In this document: positions 1 to 5,902 of the stretch, piece by piece
How positions within the stretch are numbered: the first letter of the stretch is position 1
Layout: every line of letters starts with the position of its first letter
DNA from: an uncultured Fidelibacterota bacterium
GTDB lineage: Bacteria; Fidelibacterota; Marinisomatia; Marinisomatales; UBA8229
Direction of reading: 5' to 3'
Length of the DNA: 21,397 bases
Assembly (NCBI GenBank): GCA_913054425.1
Contig: CAJXJG010000008.1
Location: 1 to 21,397 of the forward strand
The notes under the pieces: model-generated
Told to the model about the DNA's origin: nothing
Database searches by the model: none
Seen by the model: only the letters and a program-made list of their open reading frames with translations
Made by a program: the position numbers and the translations under genes

Positions 1-2
1 AC

Positions 3-59
3 TTTTTAGTGCCCTACTATTTTGTAACGGTTAACCAAGGTGAATTTACTCAAAAATAA
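3..59 (+). CDS. Possible C-terminal tail of a gene entering from the left edge
   Basis: The third forward frame is open from the window edge to a TAA at 57-59 and would encode 18 residues ending VNQGEFTQK. It could be the last residues of a plus-strand gene that converges on the minus-strand operon ending at 255. Eighteen codons without a stop is weak evidence in AT-rich DNA and I recognise no family. Nothing else coding is visible between 60 and 165. Confidence 0.2.
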   Translation, partial: FLVPYYFVTVNQGEFTQK

Positions 60-165
60 ACTGTTGTGTTTGAGAAAATACTGCGTTGAATTCTCCGATT
101 TCAGAACAGCCTGCTAATTTTTTGGTAAAAAAGACAAGCTCCAAATGAGGAGTGCTATAATGAAG

Positions 166-185
166 AAAAAGAGGGATGAATCCCT
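166..185 (-). terminator. Rho-independent terminator of the CDGSH/PCD transcript
   Basis: Read on the minus strand, AGGGA pairs with TCCCT around a TTCA tetraloop, and a C followed by five T residues comes next. It lies 70 bases past the stop of the CDGSH gene, so it suits the end of that minus-strand transcript. The stem is only 5 bp, which limits confidence. Confidence 0.45.
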
Positions 186-254
186 GCTACAATTTATAAA
201 AATATCTTATTTAAAGATTCCGGATGTACGATGATAATAATGTGTTAACTGATG

Positions 255-491
255 CTATAATTTCGAGTGTGTGCCATCACAAAAAGGTTTGTTTTGGGAA
301 TGTTTACATCCACACCAGGCAATATTTTTCTCCTCTGTACATTCAATGATTACCGGTGAGAATTCTGTCCCTTTATGGCTTCCATCGCAGAACGGTTGAG
401 ACTTGGAATTGCCGCAGGCACACCAGGCATACTTCCGTTTTTCCCCTCTCAGAACAAATGGTGATTTTTGAGCAATATTAGGTTTCGGCAT
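255..491 (-). CDS. CDGSH iron-sulfur domain protein with two motifs
   Basis: This 78-residue protein is made almost entirely of two CDGSH-type [2Fe-2S] binding motifs. The first has C24, C26, C35 and H39 (CDGSH), and the second has C60, C62, C71 and H75 (CDGTH). Both fit the family pattern C-X-C-X2-S-X3-P-X-C-D-G-S/T-H. In the mitoNEET family three Cys and one His bind a redox-active, labile cluster. Bacterial two-motif forms are small soluble cytoplasmic proteins, presumably for electron transfer or cluster transfer, with no settled substrate. There is no transmembrane anchor. It starts four bases after the stop of the pterin dehydratase gene and is followed by a terminator-like hairpin, so it is probably the last gene of that transcript. 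Confidence 0.9.
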   Translation of the reverse strand: MPKPNIAQKSPFVLRGEKRKYAWCACGNSKSQPFCDGSHKGTEFSPVIIECTEEKNIAWCGCKHSQNKPFCDGTHSKL

Positions 492-495
492 TTAT

Positions 496-783
496 TTATG
501 ATCTCCTGAAAAGATTTTCTACAGCAATTGCCAAATCTACACATTTGGTAGTAACCCCTCCCAAATCATGTGATGTAAATGTCACAGTTACCTTTCGCCA
601 GCCTATGTATAAATCCGGGTGATGGTTATTTTTTTCAGCAATTTCAGCAATTTTGTTAACAAATGAAATACCGTCTAAGTAAGAACCAAAAGCAAAACTT
701 TTAGTGATTGATTTATTTTCATATTTCCAATCATAAAGCGATGTCAGTCCTTTTTCGATATCGTCTCTCGATAATAAAATCAT
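496..783 (-). CDS. phhB: Pterin-4a-carbinolamine dehydratase (PCD/DCoH)
   Basis: At 95 residues this is full length for the family. PCD dehydrates 4a-hydroxytetrahydrobiopterin to quinonoid dihydropterin, recycling the cofactor of aromatic amino acid hydroxylases; in bacteria without such hydroxylases it is often linked to molybdopterin or pterin repair. The active-site signature is intact: E50-x3-H54-H55-P56, W62, H72 and D83. H54, H55 and H72 match the three catalytic histidines known from the mammalian enzyme by spacing (His, His, then 18 residues from the first to the third). No aromatic amino acid hydroxylase is visible in the window, so the physiological partner is unknown. It lies just upstream of the CDGSH gene with a 4-base gap and probably shares its transcript. 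A palindromic repeat lies upstream of its start. Confidence 0.92.
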   Translation of the reverse strand: MILLSRDDIEKGLTSLYDWKYENKSITKSFAFGSYLDGISFVNKIAEIAEKNNHHPDLYIGWRKVTVTFTSHDLGGVTTKCVDLAIAVENLFRRS

Positions 784-861
784 CTGTTTTTTTCTCTAAA
801 CTATTGATTTACCGGTAACTAAATTACTCTATTCAATACTTCAATGAAAGAAAAGTGATAG

Positions 862-1020
862 AAAGCTTTGAAAAACCAATGAATGTCATATTGAGTCCAT
901 CGAAATATGATGATATCTACACGGTGAATAAACCCTTCGATCCGCCTACGCTAATGCTACGGTGGATAAAACTGCTCAGGGTGACATATCTAAAGTTATT
1001 TTCAGGGTTTTTCAAAGGGT
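862..1020. repeat. MITE/REP-like palindromic intergenic element
   Basis: The intergenic stretch between the PCD and DUF2237 genes is a nested palindrome. The outer arms CTTTGAAAAACC (866-877) and GGTTTTTCAAAG (1006-1017) are perfect 12-base inverted repeats. Inside, ATGTCATATTGAG (883-895) is complementary at 10 of 13 positions to CTCAGGGTGACAT (975-987), and TCGAA (900-904) pairs with TTCGA (936-940). The core words CCCTTCGA, CCGCCTACGC and CTCAGGGTGACA resemble palindromic repeats common between genes in many environmental bacterial genomes. It contains no ORF and so would be a non-autonomous element or a structural RNA/DNA repeat. I could not see a clear target-site duplication. Confidence 0.7.
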
Positions 1021-1043
1021 TCCAATAAATATTTCTTTCAGGA

Positions 1044-1415
1044 TTAATTCATGACAAATTGCTGGAGCTCCGTCAAGCTAATTATCTTCAATGTTTCTTG
1101 GTGAGTCGCCTCTAAAAACAGCGGCGGCGCTGCATTATGTTCATTTGCTTCTTTCCATCGCATGGCACAGAGACACCACCGGTCTCCCGGTTTTAATCCT
1201 GGAAAATCAAATTCAGGTCTTGGGGTTGATAAATCGTTTCCGGCTTTTTTACTAAATTCCAAAAATTCTTTTGTCAATAAAACACAGACTGTATGCATCC
1301 CAAAGTCTTCTGCACAGGTGTCACATGATCCATTCCGAAAAAAACCGGTTTTGGGATTATTACAGCAGGGTTTGAGTTCTTTCCCAAAGACATTGACGGA
1401 TTTCTTTTTTTTCAT
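1044..1415 (-). CDS. DUF2237 family protein
   Basis: This 123-residue protein matches the uncharacterised DUF2237 family along its whole length: an N-terminal NVFGKELKPCC segment (residues 8-18), GFFRNGSC (24-31), HTVCV (41-45), the block TPRPEFDFPGLKPGDRWCLC (64-83), APP at 96-98 and LEATH (101-105). The Cys residues at 17, 18, 31, 44, 81 and 83 and H105 are conserved-looking and suggest a metal site or disulfide, but no biochemical role is established. C34 is an additional cysteine. The start is an ATG three bases after the stop of the upstream 50-residue membrane peptide, so the two genes are probably co-translated. It is cytoplasmic, with no signal peptide. Confidence 0.88.
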   Translation of the reverse strand: MKKKKSVNVFGKELKPCCNNPKTGFFRNGSCDTCAEDFGMHTVCVLLTKEFLEFSKKAGNDLSTPRPEFDFPGLKPGDRWCLCAMRWKEANEHNAAPPLFLEATHQETLKIISLTELQQFVMN

Positions 1416-1416
1416 A

Positions 1417-1569
1417 TTATTTCCTCACCATTTTTTTTTCCATTTTATCCAAAATGTATTTTGATATTTTATTGAGTTTTCTTACTTCTTTTCTCAATTT
1501 AAAAATTTCAGATAGAACTACCATTGCAAAAACAACACTCAACAAACTAATTGTGATCATAAGTGTCAT
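1417..1569 (-). CDS. Predicted 50-residue single-pass membrane peptide
   Basis: A complete small ORF fills the gap between the isochorismatase-like gene and the DUF2237 gene. Translating the minus strand from ATG at 1569 to TAA at 1417 gives 50 residues: a hydrophobic segment at about 2-23 (MITISLLSVVFAMVVL within it), then a strongly basic tail with KLRKEVRKLNK and ending KKMVRK. This is the layout of a single-pass inner-membrane peptide with its positive tail in the cytoplasm. The ATG is one base after the upstream TGA, and its stop is one base before the downstream ATG, so it fits the operon almost without spacer. An internal ATG at 1560 is an alternative start. I recognise no family. Confidence 0.6.
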   Translation of the reverse strand: MTLMITISLLSVVFAMVVLSEIFKLRKEVRKLNKISKYILDKMEKKMVRK

Positions 1570-1570
1570 A

Positions 1571-2119
1571 TCAATTGAATTTTTTTATGAGTTTGATTAA
1601 TTTCCGGAATTGTTCACCGCTTGCTGTACCCTGGATTTCAAATAGTAGAGTCTCCACACTTGTCAAACACCCACCTTCATGTTTTATTTTTTCCAATCCA
1701 ATCTTTTTATTTGACTGAATCCGGGAGGATGTCGCGTCTACAACAATTTCAACCTGATAATTTTTTTTCAATAAATCCGATGCGGTTTGATAGACACAAA
1801 TATGTGTCTCAATTCCTGCCAGCAGTAAAAATTCAGGATTAATACTTTGCAGTTGTTGATCGAATTCAGTATTCCTAACGCAGGAAAAAACATCTTTTAT
1901 TATGGGAATTAAAGGTGTTAACAATTTACTGATTTCTGGAGATGTTGGGCCCAGTTTGTCTGGGAGCTGTTCCGTCCAGATAATTGGTATATTCAACAAC
2001 TGAGCTCCGCGTATAAGTAATTGTACATTTTTAAACAGATTTTCCTTGTCATGCATAAGTTGAGCCAGGTTTCCTTGAATGTCAATGATAACCAGGGCGC
2101 TGTCGTTAGCTGTTTTCAT
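1571..2119 (-). CDS. Isochorismatase-like cysteine hydrolase
   Basis: The 182-residue protein has the isochorismatase (cysteine hydrolase) fold with its catalytic triad in place: D13 in VIIDIQ, K75 in KDVFSC, and the nucleophile C108 in GIETHICVYQT. Family members hydrolyse amides or vinyl ethers such as nicotinamide, isochorismate or N-carbamoyl compounds. This one looks closest to the short YcaC/ISOC1-like hydrolases, whose substrates are mostly unknown, so I do not assign one. The cytoplasmic location follows from the lack of a signal peptide. It lies 32 bases downstream of the 62-residue protein gene and directly before the small membrane peptide, in what appears to be one minus-strand operon leading to the DUF2237 gene. 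Confidence 0.88.
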   Translation of the reverse strand: MKTANDSALVIIDIQGNLAQLMHDKENLFKNVQLLIRGAQLLNIPIIWTEQLPDKLGPTSPEISKLLTPLIPIIKDVFSCVRNTEFDQQLQSINPEFLLLAGIETHICVYQTASDLLKKNYQVEIVVDATSSRIQSNKKIGLEKIKHEGGCLTSVETLLFEIQGTASGEQFRKLIKLIKKFN

Positions 2120-2151
2120 AAAATTAGATATTTATTGTGGACAGTTTACGA

Positions 2152-2340
2152 TTACTCTTCCGGTGGCCAATCCTGAATAGTTATTTGAGAAGTATAGTAA
2201 ATGTTATTATCATCGCATTTAAACCGGGTTGGAAAGTGAAGAACTTCAATTATTGTTACTTCCTGCTCTGTCTTTTTTATTTTTATTTTCGTTCCTTCCG
2301 GTACATCATTCATTCCGTACATAACCTTTTTTACTGCCAT
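2152..2340 (-). CDS. Small hypothetical protein (62 residues)
   Basis: I do not recognise a family. The protein is soluble, mixed in charge, and rich in beta-forming runs such as TKIKIKKTEQEVTIIEVLHF. It has a single Cys (42) and an acidic C-terminus, WPPEE. The start is supported by an AGG Shine-Dalgarno-like element (CAGG) seven bases upstream of the ATG in the minus-strand sense. It heads the run of minus-strand genes continuing through the isochorismatase-like hydrolase. The upstream gap to 2586 is AT-rich, carries a TATAAT-like word on the minus strand near 2465-2470 without a clear -35 box, and shows no other gene. A plus-strand frame over the same bases is its antisense shadow. Confidence 0.6.
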   Translation of the reverse strand: MAVKKVMYGMNDVPEGTKIKIKKTEQEVTIIEVLHFPTRFKCDDNNIYYTSQITIQDWPPEE

Positions 2341-2586
2341 TGAATTACCTGCTCTCCACTAAAAAATATGTATTGACCGGATGTTTTAAATATCTAAATG
2401 CCACTTTTTGTTTCCTTCCTTAAATGATTTTTTTTCTCTTTAATGTTCATTGTACTGGAATTATAATATAATAATTTTACTGAAGTTTGTTGTTACATCC
2501 ATTGAATCTTTTTAGCTGTTGGCAGGAGTGGTTGATTTATTTTATCACCAAAGGACTACCAAAAAACTAAATGAAACTGAAACATT

Positions 2587-3075
2587 TTATGGGGTTGAAA
2601 TATTAGGAGCGTTGTGCCAATGCCCGTGTTCCGGGGACCAAATTTTTCCATCAGGTACCTCACCAGAAGGCTGGGGAATTAATTCTGTTGATGTTTCGGG
2701 TGGGGTTGGATTGAATGCTGTAGGTGCGTCATGCCAGTGCCCATGTTCTGTGGACCAAGCTTTGCCCTCTGGTGCTGGACCCGGGGGTGGTGGAGTCAGT
2801 CCTGTTGATGGCTCGGAAGGATTGGGGTTGATTGCTGTTGGTGCATCGTGCCAATGTCCGTGGTCAGGGGCCCAAACTTTTCCTGGTGGAGGATTATTGG
2901 TACCGCTAGATGAAAACAAAATGTAGATGACGAAAAGTATCCCCGCGAGAACCGCGGCAGCCATAAGATACATCCATCTCTTTCCGGTTTTTTCTGCTGA
3001 CTTCTGGTGGCAATTTTTATACTTTTTACCACTTCCGCAATGGCAGGGATCATTTCGTCCTAATTGTGTCTTAAT
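2587..3075 (-). CDS. SEC-C zinc motif membrane protein with three HGHWH repeats
   Basis: Read from an ATT at 3075, the frame encodes 162 residues in three parts. Residues 6-23 (GRNDPCHCGSGKKYKNCH) are a SEC-C zinc-binding motif. Residues about 35-56 are one transmembrane helix. The Pro-rich remainder holds three repeats with HGHWH at 72-76, 111-115 and 150-154, spaced exactly 39 residues (117 bases), each preceded by GK-x-W and followed by -AP. Starting at the first ATG (2973) would drop the whole SEC-C motif, while an in-frame TAA lies four codons before the ATT, so ATT is the only near-cognate start. AAGG lies seven bases upstream of it. By charge the SEC-C end is cytoplasmic and the HGHWH part outside. 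Metal or surface binding by the repeats is inference. It lies 37 bases downstream of the thioredoxin-fold gene. Confidence 0.72.
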   Translation of the reverse strand: MKTQLGRNDPCHCGSGKKYKNCHQKSAEKTGKRWMYLMAAAVLAGILFVIYILFSSSGTNNPPPGKVWAPDHGHWHDAPTAINPNPSEPSTGLTPPPPGPAPEGKAWSTEHGHWHDAPTAFNPTPPETSTELIPQPSGEVPDGKIWSPEHGHWHNAPNISTP

Positions 3076-3112
3076 TTTTTCGCCTTATCTGTTTATTTAT
3101 CAAAAGTTGAGA

Positions 3113-3619
3113 TTAGATCCAATTATCACAATCAAGGTAGTCGTATAATTCATCGTCCCCAAAATATATACTGTTTCTTCCTTTTTGGATCCATTTAATA
3201 GTTAAATTATCGTTCAAGACTATAATGGAAGGAAGTATTTGTTGTGGATTGAGAAGCAGTCCAAGTGCTTTAGCAATTGATAAGTCACCATCGGGAATAA
3301 ATGGAAATGGAAATTCAGTATTGAGTTTAACCTGATGTACTTCCTTACTGGCGCCGGGCGAGAGGACAAGAAAAGTAACATTACATTTATTGAAACTATT
3401 AAGTTGTGTTCTAATTCGAATTAATTGTGCCTGACAGACAGGACAGAAAGGAGATTTTATTGTTATGATAATTACTGTGGAGGCTTCGGTTAATTTCCCA
3501 ACATTAATTTTATTTCCCTGAGAGGAAATCACAGTTGATGGAAATAAAACGGGTTCATTTTTCGAATTGGCGGAAAACAATAATCCGAAAGTCACTAACA
3601 TGAGTAATGTTTTCTGCAT
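3113..3619 (-). CDS. Secreted thioredoxin-fold protein (AhpC/TSA-like, CPVC motif)
   Basis: The 168-residue precursor has an N-terminal signal peptide (QKTLLMLVTFGLLFSANS, about residues 2-19). A thioredoxin fold follows, with the redox motif C59-P-V-C62 in SPFCPVCQAQL and the cis-proline region ILPSIIVL (P130). The segment FPFPFIPDGDLSIAKALGL resembles the peroxiredoxin pattern in which a D-G-x-x-A-x-x-x-G block follows a Phe-Pro turn. It is therefore either a periplasmic thiol-disulfide oxidoreductase (TlpA/ResA type) or a bacterioferritin comigratory-like peroxidase. The C-X-X-C favours oxidoreductase. It is divergent from the saccharopine dehydrogenase-like gene at 3728; the 108-base gap should hold both promoters. 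The SEC-C protein gene follows it on the same strand. Confidence 0.75.
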   Translation of the reverse strand: MQKTLLMLVTFGLLFSANSKNEPVLFPSTVISSQGNKINVGKLTEASTVIIITIKSPFCPVCQAQLIRIRTQLNSFNKCNVTFLVLSPGASKEVHQVKLNTEFPFPFIPDGDLSIAKALGLLLNPQQILPSIIVLNDNLTIKWIQKGRNSIYFGDDELYDYLDCDNWI

Positions 3620-3727
3620 ATAAAGAAATTTACACTAATATTTACCTATCAAAAAAGCCTGTTAATTATTACAGACGGACAATTGAAATATTCCTAAATT
3701 ATTCCGTTTAAAGAATGCATTTAATAA

Positions 3728-4975
3728 ATGAATGAACAGCAGAAATATGATCTGGTAGTTTGGGGGGCGACCGGATTTACAGGTCAATTGGTGTGCGAAT
3801 ATTTAGCATCACATTACAATGTAAATAATGATTCTAACCTTCGATGGGCTATTGCCGGGCGGAATCAACGCAAGTTAGAAAAAATCCGTACAGAACTGAT
3901 CAGGAAAAATCACGGCAAAGGAAGTCTGCCTATCCTCATTGGTGACAGTCATGATGTTGATTCTTTAGTGAAAATTACTGCCCAGGCAAAAGTAGTTCTC
4001 ACTACCGTTGGTCCTTATTCACTTTATGGGGAAGCGCTTGTTTCTGCCTGCATTAAAACAGGCACTCATTATTGTGACATCACCGGAGAAATTCCATTTA
4101 TATGGAACACAATTCATAAGTTGCATGACAGCGCTATAAAAGCAAAAGTAAAAATAGTCCATTCCTGCGGTTTTGATTCCATTCCTTCTGATCTCGGCTG
4201 TTTGTTTCTGCAAAATCAGGCGATTCAAAGTAATGGGAAACCATGCACCTATATAAAATTATATGTAGAAAGACTAAAAGGAGGAGTCAGCGGGGGAACG
4301 GTCGCCAGCATGATCGCCATAATAAAACAGGTAAAGGATGAAAAAATAAAAAAGGTGCTTTTCAATCCTTTTGCACTCTACCCAGAGGGAACACCACCGG
4401 GACCAAAACAGCCTTGGCAGAAAAAAATCCAATGGGATGAGGCTATGAACTGCTGGACAAGTCCCTTTATCATGGCTCAGTTTAATTGCTGCATTGTAAG
4501 ACGTTCAAACGCATTATTGGACTTTAAATACGATCGAGATTTTCTTTATGAAGAAGTTATTACCCTGCCAAATAAAAAATTAGCTTATTTTAAGGGAGAA
4601 CTAAGGCGAATTGGTCTGAAAGTATTGACAGGCTTGCTTTATTTTCCTTTTACACGAGTTATTTTACAAAAAACTATTCTTCCCAAACCGGGGCAGGGTC
4701 CCGCAAGAGAGATCAGGGAAAAGGGATATTTCAGGTTAAAATTAGTTGGCAGCCTGGATGGAGAAAAAATTAGCGCGCGGGTATCCTGTGAAAAAGATCC
4801 GGGATATTCCGGAACTGCACAAATGATTTCCGAAGCTGCATTATGTCTTGCAAAAGACGATTTAAACCTTCCTAAAATATATGGTATATTGACTCCTGCA
4901 AGCGCAATGGGTACAGCATTGATTGACCGGTTGCAAAATTCAGGAATGAATTTTTCTATTGTATCAGACCCTTAG
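3728..4975 (+). CDS. Saccharopine dehydrogenase-like NAD(P)-binding oxidoreductase
   Basis: This 415-residue protein belongs to the saccharopine dehydrogenase-like / trans-acting enoyl reductase family. It starts with a Rossmann dinucleotide-binding motif GATGFTG (13-19), then AGRN (43-46), the TTVGPYSLYGEALVSACI block near 91-108, and a Y-C-D-I-T-G-E segment typical of the family. Family members of this length include the human SCCPDH protein and mycobacterial enoyl reductases acting on polyketide-derived lipids. True lysine-pathway saccharopine dehydrogenases differ, so I make no lysine claim. Substrate is unknown, probably a lipid. It stands alone on the plus strand, 174 bases before the selenoneine-type operon; no clear terminator lies between them, so read-through is possible. 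Confidence 0.85.
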   Translation: MNEQQKYDLVVWGATGFTGQLVCEYLASHYNVNNDSNLRWAIAGRNQRKLEKIRTELIRKNHGKGSLPILIGDSHDVDSLVKITAQAKVVLTTVGPYSLYGEALVSACIKTGTHYCDITGEIPFIWNTIHKLHDSAIKAKVKIVHSCGFDSIPSDLGCLFLQNQAIQSNGKPCTYIKLYVERLKGGVSGGTVASMIAIIKQVKDEKIKKVLFNPFALYPEGTPPGPKQPWQKKIQWDEAMNCWTSPFIMAQFNCCIVRRSNALLDFKYDRDFLYEEVITLPNKKLAYFKGELRRIGLKVLTGLLYFPFTRVILQKTILPKPGQGPAREIREKGYFRLKLVGSLDGEKISARVSCEKDPGYSGTAQMISEAALCLAKDDLNLPKIYGILTPASAMGTALIDRLQNSGMNFSIVSDP

Positions 4976-5076
4976 ATTACATCCACCCTGTTAATTTACC
5001 GGAAACACGCCAATATCCAGAATGACCTTTATCATTTTTGGACAAACCGCTTCAATTTTTTCTTAATCATCCGTTT

Positions 5077-5104
5077 TTGATGTGTCCTAAATTAGTGATA
5101 TTAC
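5077..5104 (+). promoter_or_regulatory. Weak sigma-70-like promoter candidate for the sen-type operon
   Basis: TTGATG (5077-5082) and TATTAC (5099-5104) are separated by 16 bases in the 174-base gap before the ABC ATPase gene. The match is only fair and the region is AT-rich, so this is a candidate by position more than by sequence. No operator palindrome or riboswitch-like fold was obvious in the gap. Confidence 0.2.
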
Positions 5105-5149
5105 TCTGTAATTAATTTTGCAGAATTTCAGTTAAATTCCAGATAAACT

Positions 5150-5902
5150 GTGTTCCAATTACAAAACATATCCAAACAATTCAATGGTACCCCAGCAATA
5201 GATTCTATTGATTTATCCATTACACCCGGCCAAACATCCGTGCTCATTGGTCCCAGCGGATGCGGGAAATCTACCCTTTTAAGATTAATGATTGGATTAA
5301 TCTGGCAGGATGCTGGACAGGTACTTTTTGATGGAGAGGAAGTGAAACAATCAAAGTTATTAAACCTGCGGAAACAGATTGGATATGTTATTCAGGAGGG
5401 AGGGCTGTTTCCTCATGTAACAATCCGGAAAAATATTACCCTCATGGCTGATTACTTGAAGTGGGATTCTGGAAAAATCAAATCTCGATTACTCGAGTTA
5501 CTTGATCTCGCGCAGTTTTCTGACAGAAGACTGGATGATTTTCCCCTTCAGATTTCCGGTGGTCAAAGGCAGAGAGTCAGCCTCATGCGAGCGCTGATGC
5601 TGGATCCCGATGTACTCCTGCTGGATGAACCCCTAGGCGCTTTGGATCCTATGGTGCGCTCGAAACTGCAAAGCGACCTGAAACAAATCTTTCAAAGCCT
5701 GGGGAAAACTGTCATAATGGTCACCCACGATATGGGTGAAGCTGCATTTTTCGGTGATATAATAATCCTGATGCGGGAAGGCAGAGTGATTCAGCAAGGT
5801 ACAATGCTGGATTTTATAGAATCCCCCGGCGAACCCTTTGTAACGGATTTTATTAATGCCCAGAGAAGTCCCCTTGATACTATTGGTGGTGGATCAAATT
5901 GA
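5150..5902 (+). CDS. ABC transporter ATP-binding protein, QAT/EgtV type
   Basis: The 250-residue ATPase has all the required motifs: Walker A GPSGCGKST (34-42), Q-loop Q82, signature ISGGQ (135-139), Walker B VLLLDE (155-160), D-loop (ALDP, 164-167) and the switch His H193. It belongs to the quaternary amine transporter (OpuCA/ProV) group and would energise the membrane protein encoded next. It stops soon after the core domain: the C-terminal CBS pair that serves osmosensing in OpuA-type ATPases is absent. That makes a pure osmoprotectant role less likely (inference). The start is GTG with no good Shine-Dalgarno sequence. Its end overlaps the start of the next gene by four bases. The operon context with SenA and SenB-EgtD suggests a transporter for ergothioneine, selenoneine or a related trimethylammonium compound, as EgtUV is in other bacteria. 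Confidence 0.87.
   Translation: MFQLQNISKQFNGTPAIDSIDLSITPGQTSVLIGPSGCGKSTLLRLMIGLIWQDAGQVLFDGEEVKQSKLLNLRKQIGYVIQEGGLFPHVTIRKNITLMADYLKWDSGKIKSRLLELLDLAQFSDRRLDDFPLQISGGQRQRVSLMRALMLDPDVLLLDEPLGALDPMVRSKLQSDLKQIFQSLGKTVIMVTHDMGEAAFFGDIIILMREGRVIQQGTMLDFIESPGEPFVTDFINAQRSPLDTIGGGSN

Noticed and set aside
2590..2870. CRISPR-like or tandem DNA repeat
   Set aside because: The 117-base periodicity is a coding repeat (HGHWH modules) with wobble-position differences, not short identical repeats with unique spacers.
2519..2926. Plus-strand frame of 135 residues with repeats rich in Cys and Gly
   Set aside because: It is the antisense shadow of the HGHWH repeats in the SEC-C protein; its periodicity comes from the 117-base repeat of the real gene.
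2796..3053. Minus-strand frame of 85 residues with an ATG at 3053
   Set aside because: It overlaps the SEC-C coding sequence in another frame, lacks recognisable motifs and destroys the GRNDPCHCGSGKKYKNCH reading.
5113..5120. Bacteroidota-type -7 promoter element TAATTTTG before the sen-type operon
   Set aside because: The nearest TTTG upstream is 33 bases away instead of about 20, so the two-part promoter is not complete.
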